A stretch of 64,000 nt of DNA from Caecitellus pseudoparvulus (lineage: Eukaryota; Bigyra: Bicosoecida): positions 186,001-250,000 of the forward strand of contig CBFFRQ010000040.1 of the NCBI GenBank assembly GCA_965644315.1, read 5' to 3'. The position numbers were made by a program, and so were the translations under genes. The notes beneath the pieces were generated by a model. The model had not been told where the DNA came from, searched no databases, and saw only the letters and a list, made by a program, of their open reading frames with translations. Below, piece after piece: positions 19,941-31,500 of the stretch. Positions within the stretch are counted from its first letter, which is position 1. Every line of letters begins with the position of its first letter.

Positions 19941-20969
19941 TTACTCTGCGCCAGTCACGGCAGCTGGCCTCAGGATGGCCCGCGTCAATTCCACACCCTC
20001 CAGCGGGCCCCGGCTTCCGTGGGCCGCTTGCCAGTCCGCCTGTGCTGCACTCTGCTGCGTGCGGGCGGCTTGCTGCTGCGCCCACGAGCGCGCTGCCAGG
20101 TACCCAGTGTACTGCTCCCCTCGCAGGGTGAACCATGCCCACATGCACAGCGCACCCGCCAGCAGCAGCTGGCTGGGGATGGACGCCACACACGAGTCAG
20201 GCGCAGCGGTGTTGACTGCCGGCGTGTTGGCCAGGGAGGCCAGAGACACGCCTGTGCGCAGGGCCAGGACTGCCGCGTAACGCAGCAGACTGCCCTTGCG
20301 GTACGCCTCCAGCAGCAGGACCCCCGCGGCTGTGTGGGTGGCGGTGAGGATGAGGGCTTGGGCGGTGGCCATGTCGTACACGGACAAGGCTGAGCACGAA
20401 GCCAGGAAGAGTGCGCCCTGCTGCCAAGCCTGCGCGATGATGCCGCCACACTGGATGATTGCGAGCATAGTGCCGTAGCCCGTGCCAAGCACTGTGGAGG
20501 AATTCGGGGTGTGAGGGGGGGTGTGTGGAATGGGGGCGGCGGGGCACGGCCTGGCGGCCCGACGCACCGATGGAGGAGGGGGCATCGTTGAGGGCCAGGT
20601 TATGTTCCTGGGGGGCGATGGAAATGAGCTGCTTCTCCATCCTGCGCGACACTTGGCACGGTAGCGTGGCGAAGTGTGCGGGGGAGGGGGGAGCCGGCAA
20701 CCCGCGCACCTGATGTACCCCGCCAACATGGCCCAGCGGCAGGCCTCTTGAAACGCGACGCCAAAGAGGATGTGGAAGACGTAGGAGCTCTTCAAGGGCG
20801 CGATGGCGATCCACAGGCAGGAGCTGAGCAGAGTCGGCGCCAACGCCCAAAACGCCGACGCCACCAGGAGGAGGAACAGCACGGAGCGCTGGACGACAAA
20901 GCGCGCAACGACGGCAATGGGGAGTCCGAACCCCACCAGGATGCAGCCCAGCAGTCGGACGAGGTTCAT
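19941..20969 (-). CDS. APH1: APH-1, gamma-secretase scaffold subunit
   Basis: Three exons (20969-20710, 20641-20568, 20491-19941) give 294 residues with about seven membrane segments. The N-terminus (LLGCILVGFGLPIAVV), VAFQEACRWAML and the loop region MEKQLISIAPQEHNL match APH-1. The helix GTGYGTMLAIIQCGG aligns with the GxxxGxxxG helix-packing motif, here as G-x3-G-x3-A. A conserved His is present in LTATHTAAGVLLLEAY. The second His usual in animal APH-1 is not obvious. APH-1 assembles with presenilin, nicastrin and PEN-2 into the intramembrane protease. The start at 20969 (MNLVRLLG) fits the family; an upstream in-frame ATG at 21014 would add 15 basic residues. The 3' end faces SEC61G, 142 bp away. 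Confidence 0.88.
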   Translation of the reverse strand: MNLVRLLGCILVGFGLPIAVVARFVVQRSVLFLLLVASAFWALAPTLLSSCLWIAIAPLKSSYVFHILFGVAFQEACRWAMLAGYIRCAGCRLPPPPHTSPRYRAKCRAGWRSSSFPSPPRNITWPSTMPPPPSVRRAARPCPAAPIPHTPPHTPNSSTVLGTGYGTMLAIIQCGGIIAQAWQQGALFLASCSALSVYDMATAQALILTATHTAAGVLLLEAYRKGSLLRYAAVLALRTGVSLASLANTPAVNTAAPDSCVASIPSQLLLAGALCMWAWFTLRGEQYTGYLAARSWAQQQAARTQQSAAQADWQAAHGSRGPLEGVELTRAILRPAAVTGAE

Positions 20970-21730
20970 GCTGGGACTGCTTTGGCGACGGACGCTGCGG
21001 CGTGGTAGAGCCAATTACCGCAGCACACAAGCGGGCCGGGCGCCAAACACGCGGCAGAAGAGAAATGCCGATGCAAACACACTAGCAGGGATCTGCATCT
21101 TGGGGTTTTGACGTGAACATGGCAAGTTTGAGCTCGCAGGGTAACAGGGCGTGAACTGGAGCTTGCGTGGTGCGTGTTGGTTGCGCAAGCCTCCCCGCAT
21201 CTCATTTTTGCATCATTCGCGGACTGGAACATTACCGCCCGATCAGGAATGCACGCTCTGACCGCCACGCCGTCAAGGGTACGCACTTTTCACGAGCGAA
21301 TACATACATTCCAAGTCAGTCTCCGTTGTGTCCCCGTGGTTGTTGTCCGAACCGGTACGTGCAGGTCGACGCGTTTCAGGCGGGAAGTGGGCAGGCCGGG
21401 CGCTGAGGTTGTCTGCTGCAGAGTGCTGGGGCTGGTTGAGCTGTTGAACTCGCGTGTCTGTGAACGACCTTCTTCCCACCATGGTGTGGTCGAAACAGAG
21501 CAGTTTGACTGCCCAGACCCCCACTGCGGTTGCTTAGGGCGGCACCAGTGCTGCGTCTGTGCTGGGGTCCTAATTCCGCAGCCAGCGGCAGTTCGAACTG
21601 CCGCCCCGGCAGCGCGCCTCGATGCTTCGCGGGCTGCCAGTGGTGGGGAGCTGCAAGTGTGCTGCCCTCTTGCACGCAATCTGCCCCGCTTCCCGCAGGC
21701 ACCGCCCACAACACACTCACAGCGTCAGAG
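20970..21730. promoter_or_regulatory. divergent promoter region, APH1 / RPL35
   Basis: These 761 bases are less GC-rich than the flanking genes and lie between two head-to-head genes. They hold both promoters and probably 5' UTR sequence of RPL35. I see no coding frame with family similarity and no repeat. Confidence 0.4.
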
Positions 21731-22327
21731 ATGGTGAAGGCACACACTCTGGTCTCCAAGACCCGCGAGGAGCTGCTGGCCGCCCTCGAGGCCGCCCGCA
21801 AGGAGCTGGCCTCCCTGCGCGTCGTGCAGAAGACCGCTGGCACCCCCAGCCGCGTCTGCAAGATCGCCGGCACCCGCAAGGACATCGCCCGCATCCTGAC
21901 CGTCTTCAACTCCAACGAGCGCATCAGCGCCAAGAAGGCCCTGGCCGGCAAGCCCCTGAACAAGTGGCCCAAGGACCTGCGCCCCAAGCAGACCCGTGCC
22001 AAGCGCCGTGCCCTGCCCAAGGCCCTGGTGAGTGCTGTGCGCCGTCTCACCCACTGTGCCGGGAGCCCGCGCGCCGCGGGTGGGAATGACGATTTCTGTT
22101 ATCACCATCTTTCACCTGACTGTCAGTGATGATACATAACATTCACGGACCCTTCTCCGTCTGGCTGCATTGTGTTGCTCCCGCCTTCCCTGCGTGCTCC
22201 CCTGACACTGCCACGCACGTGTGCGCCACGCCCCTCCCCGCAGGCCAACAAGAAGACCATCGCCGCACACAAGAAGGCCACCAACTTCGCCCTGCGCAAG
22301 TACGCTGTCAAGCCCGCTTCCGCCTAA
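21731..22327 (+). CDS. RPL35: large-subunit ribosomal protein L35 (uL29)
   Basis: Two exons (21731-22027, 22244-22327) give 126 residues, close to the usual 123. The family pattern is complete: VKAHTLVSKTREELL, KELASLRVVQK, SRVCKIAGTRKDIARIL, then the basic RPKQTRAKRRAL, and in exon 2 KKTIAAHKKATNFALRKYAVK. The protein sits at the peptide exit tunnel of the cytosolic ribosome. Codon use is strongly C-ending, as expected for a highly expressed gene. The single 216-nt intron is the longest resolved in the window. Confidence 0.97.
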
Positions 22328-22529
22328 GCGTGTTGCTGTGCTGTAGTGTGGAGGAGGTTGAGGAGGATGGGCTGGGTGCAGTGGGGAAGCGGGGTGCTGC
22401 CCTGCAGACGCAATGCACTGGTGGGATGTTCCCAAACCTTTTCACACACAGGAAGCAGGCGCTGCGCACGTCGTTGTGCTTGAGTTGCACTGCCCTCGGC
22501 AGCAGCGGACACCCAGTGAAGCAGGAGTC

Positions 22530-24414
22530 ATGGGGAGGCGCAAGGCGGCGCGTGGCGCCAGCAAGGTTCCCCAAGATGGCCCCCTCGGCAACATGAAGCT
22601 GAAGCTGATCAAGTCTGACATGGACCGCACGCTGAAGCGAGAGCTCATCACGTGTGTGTCTCGTGGACTGAAGATGGCGCCGTCCCTCGCTGGCCTCGCA
22701 GAGCTGCTGCAGCTGGCGCTGAACCAACAGGTGAGGGGGAATCAATTTCCGCACGGCGCCACGCTCTGAACACAGCCTGCCCGTGCGCTGCACGCGTTTC
22801 CTTGCACAGTTGGGGCAGGGCTGGAACGTGCTTCTTGGCACGTCCATGCACATGCATGCTCGGTGTTTGAAGAAGACGTACGCCGCCTTTGTCGCCATGC
22901 GCAAGGTGGACGAGGACGCCGTCGCTGAGGCAGAGGCGGCGCCGGCCAAGGCTGGCAAGGCGCTGGCCGCGCCCCAGCGAGGCGTCTTCAACATCCTCGT
23001 GTACAAGGCCGCAGAGGACGCGACGTCCACCTTCCCCGCCGCCCGCAACAGCGCGTTGGCGGCGCACTTTGGCGCTGCCAGCCCGCACGGCTCTGCCCCC
23101 CGAGCGCCAGTGACCGTGGAAGCCGCCCCCGCCGACAAGGCCGCCAAGAAAGGCAAGAAGGGGAAGAAAGGCAAGGGCAAGGGTGGAAAGGCACTCCCAG
23201 GCACGGCGACGGGCGGCAGCACCCGTGCTGCCCCCAAAGCGCCCTCGCTGCCTGCGGCACAGAGCGGCGGTGAGGGCGTTTCCCTGCAGGCGCTGCGCGC
23301 AGGGTTGCTGACGGCGGGCGAGGCAGTGCGCATGGCTGCGTTTCCAGCGGAGGAAGTGGCGAAAGTGGAGGCTGCCGTGCAGTGTGTGCGGGGGGACATG
23401 TCGCGAGGCATGCGCCTGACCGTGGCACGCCTGCTGGCCATGGTGCGTTGCCTGAGCCTGGACCAAGACGCGCAAACCACCGCCTCCTCCCTGAAAGAGC
23501 TCCTCACGCGCCTGTACGGCTCCTCCTGGCACGTCATTTCAGGCAGCGTGCAGGCCACCCAGGACAAGCTGGGCGGCGGCGGGGCGGGGGCACAGTCGCC
23601 CTTTCATGTCGATGGCGTGGTGGGCGCTGTGACTGCCTCGCCGGGTGAGGCAGCCGTCTTCAAAGTCACTCCCACGCACGCAGCCAGGGCGCCAGAGGCG
23701 TGGGCCGCAGAGGTGTCTGCTGCAGACGGCGCTTGGGCGCCCACTCAGCCCTGGTGGAGCAAGGGCGCCGCAGGCAAGGCTGGCGGGCCTGGTGCTGAGG
23801 ATGCCCAAGTTCCGCAGGATGGCGTGGCGTACCCCGCCGCCCCCGCCGCCGACACCCTGCGGAACACAGTGCTGGCACGCCATGACGTCCTGTACGTGTA
23901 CCGTCCCAGAGCGCCTGCCGTGCAGGATGTGGCGGTGGTGCAGTCTTCCAACACGTGGAGCATGGGCCGAGCCGCCGCCGTGGCGGGGGCCTTTGCTGCT
24001 CTCGTCATCTTCTTCGCGCTGCACGCGCTGGTAGACACGGGCTGCGCCAGCGTCAGCACCATGTCTGGCCTGCAGAGCTCGCGCTGGGGCTCGGATGTGC
24101 TGGTGCCGGGGCAGGGTGCATTCATCGAGGGGGAGTGGGTGGAGGGGTGGAGCCCCCCCCCCTCCTCCTCCTCCGAGACCCTGGTGGAGGCAGAGGTGGA
24201 CGAGGAGGGGGAGGTGGACGCAGAGGAGGGCGGGGAGGCGCCAGAGCCGTTGCCGCCGTCAGCCCCGCAAGTGGTGTCCAGGCGCACCCTCGTCACCTGC
24301 GACATGCCCAGCGTGCAGGCTGCCAATCGGTGGGTGTTGGCGGGGCGCTACGCGCTGTTGGCCGCGGCTGGCCTCTTCATGATCAGCCCTGCCATGCGCT
24401 ACGTCGGCAAGTAA
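22530..24414 (+). CDS. protein with LC8 dynein-light-chain-like domain and C-terminal membrane segments
   Basis: Two exons (22530-22730, 22810-24414) give 601 residues. The first 130 or so resemble LC8 (DYNLL) in order: IKSDM..LKRELITCV, LAELLQLALNQQ, then across the intron GQGWNVLLGTS where LC8 has its W-x-C-I-V-G strand, LKKTYAAFV, and FNILVYKA where LC8 ends in a LLFKSG-type strand. The Thr-His-Glu of LC8 is absent, so partner binding may differ. A Lys/Gly-rich linker (KKGKKGKKGKGKG, near 205) and an unrecognised middle region follow. Two hydrophobic stretches (AAAVAGAFAALVIFFALHAL, and YALLAAAGLFMISP near the end) flank an acidic loop. I infer a membrane-anchored LC8-like protein; the function is unknown. 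The assignment rests on pattern only. Confidence 0.6.
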
Positions 24415-24466
24415 TGCACGCTCCAGACACGGCCGCCAGGGTCGGAGTCACCGGCCGCACCGTGAG

Positions 24467-26116
24467 TCACCGCCCGTACCGCGGCCTGCCGCCGCCCATC
24501 GCATCGGTGCTGTACAGCTGTGAGCTGGCAGGCACAGCCGACCCGCCCACCCTGCTGCCATACTTGGCTGCCAGAGCCTGCAAACGCGCCACCCCTGCCG
24601 CTGTCGCTGCGGCGGCGGAGGTGGTGGTGCCATCCCCAATGCCTGGCCCAGCCAGAGCGGCGGCGGCGGCGGCGGCAGGTGCACGCCGAGCACTGCCGCC
24701 ACGGCTGCCACTGTCCCCTCGGGGAGGGGGGCTGCGACTGCGCTGGCGGGTATGGGCGGCGCCCTGGCGCGAGGGGGGGTCAGACCCCCCTCGTGAAGCC
24801 CCCCAGCCCCCCCTGCCGCCGCCCCACCCACGGTCACTGCCCCGGCCCGAGCGCCCCGCGACGTGGCTGCTCATGGCCTCCTTGATGGTGCCGACTCGAG
24901 ATCGCATGTAGTTGCGCCCCTCTGCCACTGCTGCGTTTCGGTCCACCTCCAGCATCGCATCCACCGGCCTCCGCAGCAGCTCCAGGGACGGCATGCCGTC
25001 GCGCAGGTGGGGGGAGAAAGCCGGCATGTCCGCACCACACAGCTCCATGGCGCCCAGTGGCACCAGTTCTTCGTTTCCATAGTCGTCAAACTCCACGGTC
25101 CACAACGGCTCAGTGCTGGTGCCCTCAGTCAGGGTGGCGGTGGTGATGGCACCGCCCACTGCCGCCGCCCCCGCAGCGGCAGCCTTGGACCCCGCCGGCA
25201 CCGCCTTGATGGTGCCCTTGTACCAGGTGTTGTCCTCCTCGTACCGAGCAAGAACATGTGTTCCGGGCAAGAACAGCCCCTCGTGCGCCGCGTAGAACTG
25301 GCTGCGCTGCTCGTCATCCCGCGCCATGGCCAGTTCCAGCGCCACGTTGCGCTTCACGGTTTGCGGCAGGCGTGGCATGGGGCTGCCCTCGTGCGTGGAG
25401 CCCGTGATCAGGGACAGCGCGAACTCCCCCAGAGTCACCGTGGCCTGCCGGTCAGCTGACGGCGCGAACCGCTTGCGGTCGTGGATGTAGGGCTGGAACC
25501 AGCTCCACAGGTCCTTGGGCGGGCAGCCGTACCGCAGGTACAACAGCCCCAGCCCCCGCACATACACGCAGTCCTGTGGCTCCAGCAAGCTCGAGATCTG
25601 TGCCGGCGTCAGGCGCAGCAGGAAGAGCTTGAAGAGCAGGCAGTACGCTGTGGAAGGCTCCTGTGCGTTGCTGGCGGAGAAAGGCGAGATGTACGTGACT
25701 CGATCGGAGATCTCCTCCACGACGGATGCAAAATTGGGCAGCGTCCTGTGCGGCGAGGCGAGAGCGGCGTGCCGAAGCCAGTGCCGTTGGCTTCCGGAGC
25801 AACAGCGCCACGCACAGCACTTGGGTGCGGAAGTACTCTGAAAACACGATGCGCTTGACTAAAATGTCCGGCATGTTAAACGTCGACGTGTTGCCATGCC
25901 TGCAAGAGCGCGCACGGGGGCCGGTGGAGGTTCGACGGCACCTGCGGTATTTGCTCGCAACACCGGCCTGGCGAAGGAGACCCCCACGCACGTGCGCATT
26001 TGCCCTTCTTGGGCGTTCCGAGCGTAGTCGTCGGCCACATCTCCAAACGGATCGTCGTGAATCTGCCCCTTCCGCCACTTGGCCTTCATGGAGTGCGCTT
26101 GAGCTGCGCGGCTCAT
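24467..26116 (-). CDS. PRP38: PRP38 family spliceosome protein with Tudor domain and Arg/Gly-rich tail
   Basis: Three exons (26116-25992, 25899-25816, 25745-24467) give 495 residues. Splicing joins HGNTSTFNMPDILVKRIVF and EYFRTQVLTLPNFASVVEEI into a PRP38 domain, continuing with STAYCLLFKLFLLRLT, YVRGLGLLYLRYGCPPKDLWSWF and VTLGEFALSL. This looks most like the PRPF38B branch. PRP38 proteins act in the B complex during spliceosome activation. At about 235-330 there is a Tudor-like domain (GTHVLARYEEDNTWYKGTI, then after an Ala insert LWTVEFDDYGNEELV). The tail is RG/RS-rich (SRGGSDPPSRQG, RQRSRSPPPRG), as in splicing factors. A Tudor domain would be expected to read methylated arginine. I do not know this fusion from well-studied PRP38 proteins. 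Confidence 0.87.
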
Positions 26117-26279
26117 CTTGACACAACCCCCCTTGCCGCCTCACCTCCACAACAACAAAGGAAGCCGCAGGCTCAAGGCAAAGCCAGCTGACAGGCAGGC
26201 GGGGTGAGTGAAGGTACTCGTGAGTGAAGAAGGAATGCCAAGTGTGCTGCATTGCCCAGCCAATCGCAGCCCGCCCTCC

Positions 26280-27709
26280 TCAAAGTGCATCCGAACCTGC
26301 GAACTGCAGCTGCAGCACCGCAGAATGCACCAAGTGGTCCTTGCCGCCGAACCGCAACACGCCCCGATCCAACTCGTACACGTACCGCCCCTTGTGCTGG
26401 CGCCGGTACACGGTGCGACGGGCCACCAGCACGGGACGCTGCACGGCAGCCTGCAACGCACTCGAAACGCACGAGGACTCCACCGCCGGCGCCCCCTCCA
26501 CAGCGCTGGCCACAGGCGCTGCACTTCGAGGTCGTTTGCGCTGAACACTGGCTTCAAGCTCGGAAGTGTCGCAGGAGGCTGGCTTGGCGAGCGGGCTATC
26601 CTGCCCCCCCACCGACGCAGTTTCTCCTGCAGCACACTCAGCTGCCGCAGGCGCCACCCAATCCACGTTGGCCGCCTGCCGCTGCGTCACGATGCCCCCT
26701 GTCTTGTCTTGCAAGAGTGCAGTGGAAGGAGACTGCTGGTTCTTATCGAGATCCGCCCTCGCCTCTGGGTGTGCAGGGCTAGTTTGGTGTGTGTGTGCAG
26801 CGTCTCCTGCCGCACCCCCCCCCTCAAGCCCCTCGTCCCCGCCCAGCAACACAGCAAGGGCCTGGTCCAAGTCCACGCCTCCCAAGTCAGGCGGTGCGCC
26901 GTCACTCTCCCACTCCTCCTCTGCCGCAGCAGGCACCGGGGCTGGTGCTGCTGCGTGGCCTGACCCCAACAGACCTGACCACGCCGCAGCAGCAGCAGCA
27001 GCAGCGTGATAGGCGCCTGTAGGCTCAGGAGACGCTGGGCCGGAGCTGCTGGCGAAACTCACAGCCCTGGCTCGCGTGGGGGGTCGTGCTGGCGCGGGGT
27101 GGCCTGCGCTTTGCCCTGTGTCGATCCACGGCAGCGTGGCTGCTGCCTTGGCCAGGAAGGTGGGGCTGGGAGGGGGCAAGGAGGAGGGGGGCTGCACCCC
27201 CCTCGCACCCCCCTCCTCTGCGGCACCCACCCCCCCTCGCCGCCGAGCCCGCACCACCCGCCGCCGGCCCGCCGCTCCGCACCCCTCCCCAGCGCAAGCA
27301 GTGTGCGGAAGCGGCGGCTGCAGGGCATTGGGGTCCCCCAGACGCAGCAAAGCACCCCCCCCCACCCCAGCTGGGCACGGCGGCGCTGCCAGCGGCGGTG
27401 GTGGGCAGGCGACAGGAGGTGCCACGAGGGCCTGCCGCGCCCGCTTGCTGGAGGGGGTGCCAGTGGGCCGCAAACGAGGAGCGCAGTCCATGCCTTCCAG
27501 CGCACTTTCCCATCGCTGTGGAGAGGGAGAGGGGCGGGATGGGGGGGGTGTATCGTGTGAGCAAGCATGGGAAAGCAAATTCAGCTCACCTGCACCACCC
27601 TCTCCAAAGTGGGCCTGTCCAGCCCGTCACCCGCCCCACGTGGACCTGAAAGCTGTTCAAATACTCGGCGAATAACAGCGTCGTACATATCCCGTGTGCA
27701 TGCCGCCAT
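26280..27709 (-). CDS. GTF2A1: transcription initiation factor IIA large subunit (alpha/beta)
   Basis: Two exons (27709-27590, 27515-26280) give 451 residues. Exon 1 encodes the N-terminal helical bundle (RDMYDAVIRRVFEQL, RPTLERVVQ), continuing across the intron into RWESALEGM, matching the SVIEDVIND...LWENKL pattern of TFIIA alpha. The C-terminal beta-barrel is equally clear (VLVARRTVYRRQHKGRYVY, LDRGVLRFGGKDHLVHSAVL). The long middle is low-complexity with an acidic patch and an Ala tract encoded by a CAG-type run near 26985-27006, as in other TFIIA precursors that taspase may cleave. TFIIA stabilises TBP on promoters. The gene lies in tandem 163 bp downstream of the PRP38 gene. Confidence 0.9.
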
Positions 27710-28529
27710 GGCAGGCGCGACGCGCCCGCGGCAGAAAGAAAGCCCAAGCAATTACCGCACACACCAGCGTCCCGTACGACCCGCCCCGCAGCGAACTGGC
27801 TGAGGACTGAGCGTGATTTCACAAAGCAGGCCAATCTATATCGCCTTTTGTTTTTACTGCAGTGGCTTTGACAAGAATTGAAGCAGGTCTGGGCGTTTTT
27901 GGCAGAGGTGGTTGAGTGTGCTGCTACTTGGCCTGGCTCTGCTGGGCACCTGCTGAATAGGCCGTGCTCGCATGAAGCAAGGGCGCGCGCTTGATGGCAC
28001 GTGTGATGAGCTGCTATCGAATAGTAGGCGCGCCGATGAACTCTTGGCTTCGCAGCAGCTGTGCAGGCAAGGAAAGTCTTGGTGCGATGGGACTCGAACT
28101 GCAAACGCACAGCCTAATCTGGCAGAAGATCTAGAGCATGTTCGGGACGCTCGACGCGCCAGACTATCGAGATCAGCGTAGTCTTCATTTGCGGAAAGTG
28201 TGGTCAGCAAATTTTTGTTTATTTTGGCATCCGTGCTGTTTTAGTCGTATGGCTAGGAAAGCGTCGACACCGTATTACAGAAACTTGCCGTGCACTGCCT
28301 CACAATTGCTTTGTGAATTCAAAAACGCCAACATAGGCCCGCGCCAACCGAGCCACTTGCTTCTTTTTCGTGATTCTCGTCCTGGAGCGCGCATTGGGGC
28401 AATCTCCTGCAGAATCGCCAGCGTTTCACACACGTTTCACGAGCCGCATGGCAGGGCTTGGCACACCTTTTTGAACGAGCTCCAGCTTCGCCACGCACGT
28501 CACCACGCGGAATTTTAACTTGACCTATA
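27710..28529. promoter_or_regulatory. divergent intergenic region, TFIIA / ABCC transporter
   Basis: These 820 bases are clearly more AT-rich than the genes around them and must hold both promoters. A CTATAT stretch lies near 27836, and several AT-rich runs lie at 28200-28330. A tRNA-like T-arm occurs on the minus strand near 28085-28105, but the cloverleaf does not close. Confidence 0.4.
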
Positions 28530-31500
28530 ATGCAGGAACCTCTGCTCACAAAACAAGGCCGCGAAGGCCGACCAGGCGCAGCAGGTGCCGCCGCAGGGGA
28601 AGACTCGGCGAGTTGCTGGTCCGCGGCTTTCTTCCACTTTGCCAACACCCTCGTGGCCAGCCCTGGATACAAGCGGGGGTACGTCGCATGGCGACACCTG
28701 CCCCAGCCTTCTTCAGCCGACGTCTCACAGCATGTGTGGCAAGTGTGGGACGCCTGCCCTCTTCCTGCTGCCGCATCCGGCATGCTCCTCCGCGCCCTCA
28801 CGCTGTTCCCGGGCCGCTTGGGCCGCGCGGTGATGTTGCAGCTGCTCAGCGCCCTGTGCAGCATCGCCACGCCCCTGATCCTGCAAGCCTTTCTCCAGGG
28901 CCTGGAGGAGGGCAGTCCGCCAGGCCAAGGCTGGCAGCAGTACCTGCTCGCTGTCGCATTGTACGCTTCCATGTTCCTGAACGCCATTGCCAAGCACCGG
29001 TTCTGGTACGACGCAGCGCGTGTGGGCGCCCACGTCGCTGCGGCCCAGTCCATTGCGGTGCTTCGTCATGCGCTGCAAGGCACCACCAGCGTGGGGGACG
29101 TCAGTCTGGCCAACCTCGTCACAGTGGATGCCTGCCGCATTCAGAACACCTCCTTCCTCCCCTTCGCCATGTGGGCAGGCATCGGCGTGCTGACCACGGG
29201 CGTCACGGGTGCGTACTGGCTGTGGAGGCTGCTGTCTTGGTCAGGCCTGGTGGGGCTGCTCGTGTGTGCGCTGACGCCGCCCGTGTGCGCGCAGCTGGGC
29301 AAACTTGTGCGAGCGACCACCACGACGCTGCAGGGCAAGCGAGACAAGCGCAGCAACGCAGTGGCCCAGGCCCTCAGCTCTGTGCTCACTGCGAAAGTTT
29401 TTGCGTGGGAGGGTCGCTGGCTGGACGCGCTGACGGCATTGCGGGGCGCCGAGCACTCTGCGCTCATTGCATCCCTGCTGGCCAGCTCCAGCGTCAGCCT
29501 CATGGGTGGTTTCCTCCCGGCCATAGCGCCTGCAGTGGCGTTTGCCCTGTACACACAAGTCCAAGGCCACACACTCTTGCCGTCCACGGCTTTTTCTGCG
29601 CTGCTCTGGTTCTCCCTGCTTGACTCGCTGCTGAACATCGCAGCGCGAGTGATCACCAGCGCCGCTCGCAACGACGCCAGTTTCCGCCGCCTCCACGCCT
29701 ACTTGTCAGCGCCCGTGGCCAAGGGCAGCTTGCTTGAAGATCAACGAGCCGCTCCTGGCGCGGGAACTGCACCAGGACCTGTCGTACCGGACGGCGCGCT
29801 GGGTGTTTTGGCTGGCGCAAAGTGGACGCACTCTTTGGACTCGACATTCATCGTGTCAGCCCCACCCAGTGCAGTTCTCCCGCGCACGGGCTTGATTCTC
29901 ATCACTGGCAACATTGGCTCTGGCAAGTCTAGTCTCCTGAGAGGCCTGTGGGGCGACTTGCCCCGTTGTGGCGGCACCATCGCTTGGGCTGGCGGCGAGC
30001 GCCCCCCCCTAGCCGTCATGCAGCAGCCGCCGTGGCTAGGGAACATGAGCGTCCGCGACAACATCACTCTCCTGGGACCGCACTCCCCTGAGAGGTACGA
30101 CGCGGTTGTGCGCCGGTGTGTCCTGGCCCCAGTCTTCCAACGCCTGGCGCAAGCCGATGGAGTGCTCGTCGGCGAGGGGCGTGCGTCAGCACTGTCCGGC
30201 GGCGAGCGCGCTCGCGCCGCCCTGGCTCGATGCCTGTACAGCGACGCTGCCATTCTGTGTCTGGATGACCCGCTCTCTGCCCTGGATGAAGCCACACGGA
30301 CAGCTGTGTGGCTGCAGGCAATACTGCCAGAAGCTGCGACACGATGTGTCATCGTGGCGGTGAGCCAGCTCCCTCCCGGATGCACTGTTCCCAGAGAAGC
30401 ACGCATCTGGGAAGCACAGGAGGGAAACATGCGCGACCTAGGCTCAGTTGGGGAGCTGCGCCCAGATGAGACGCAAATTGCGCTGCAAGTTGGTGATGGT
30501 GCTGCAGTGCAATCCTTGCCGTCCCTACCCCCCTTGGGCGCCGAGGTCGACGAGGAGCACTACAAGCAGGCTGCAGGTGTGGTTGAGAGTGACACCGATG
30601 ACGAAGAGGGTGCCACTGCCCAACGCGCGACACAGCGGCATGCTGCCAGAGGCGAACGCAGCGCAAAGGGCGGGGTCCAGCTGAGCGTGCTGGCACGGTA
30701 CCTGGCCGCTTTCGTGCACTGGAGCGTGGTCGTCGTCCTCGTCATGTTGCTGTTGGTGAAGGACGTTTCTGCTCTGGTAGCGTCTTGGTGGCTGGCGTCG
30801 TGGACAGCGGTGGAGGCGGCGCAGGCAAGTGCGTCAAACGGCACATCCACTCCGTCAGGCATCTTCGGCGACTCGCTGTCCCGTGCTGATCTTTCAAGCT
30901 GGTCCTTTGCCCAAGGCTACCTGGGCATCATTGGAAGCCAGAGCGTGTGTCAAGCCATCGCCTTGGCTTTGATGGCCGTCGGGGCAGCTCATGCCAGCAC
31001 CACCTTGCACAACGGCATGGTGAAGGCGCTGCTGCATGCACCCTGTGACTTCTTCGTCAAGACCCCCATGGGCCAGATGATGAACCGGTGTGTCGCAGAT
31101 GTGCAGTCACTTGACACTGGCCTCATGCAGTCCGTCATCATGTTCCTGCGCAATGTGCAGACGGTGTTGGTGAACTTCACAGCAATCGGCCTCGTGCACC
31201 CGCTGACGTTGCTGGGGGTTCCTCCCCTGGCAGCAATCTACTCGTGGTTCGCAGTGCGCTTTCGAGTTGCCGCGAGGGACTTGCGGCGTGTTGGCTCCGT
31301 GCTGCGCTCTCCCCAACTGGACTGGATGCACGTTATCCTGGACGGCGGAGTCATCTTCCGGGCGGCGCGGCGTGAAGCCGGCGCGCTGCAAACGTACATG
31401 TCGCGACAGACCTCCGTAACACACGTGAAGATGACTCAAGGTGCCGTGCAGCAGTGGGTGACGGTCACGTTGGAGGTCATCAGCGCCCTCATCGTGCTCC

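Noticed and set aside
28081-28170. tRNA-like sequence on the minus strand (GTTCGAGTCCC plus a possible acceptor and D stem)
   Set aside because: The T stem does not pair (TGCAG against CCCAT) and no anticodon stem closes, so it is at best a degenerate relic. tRNAscan-SE would decide.
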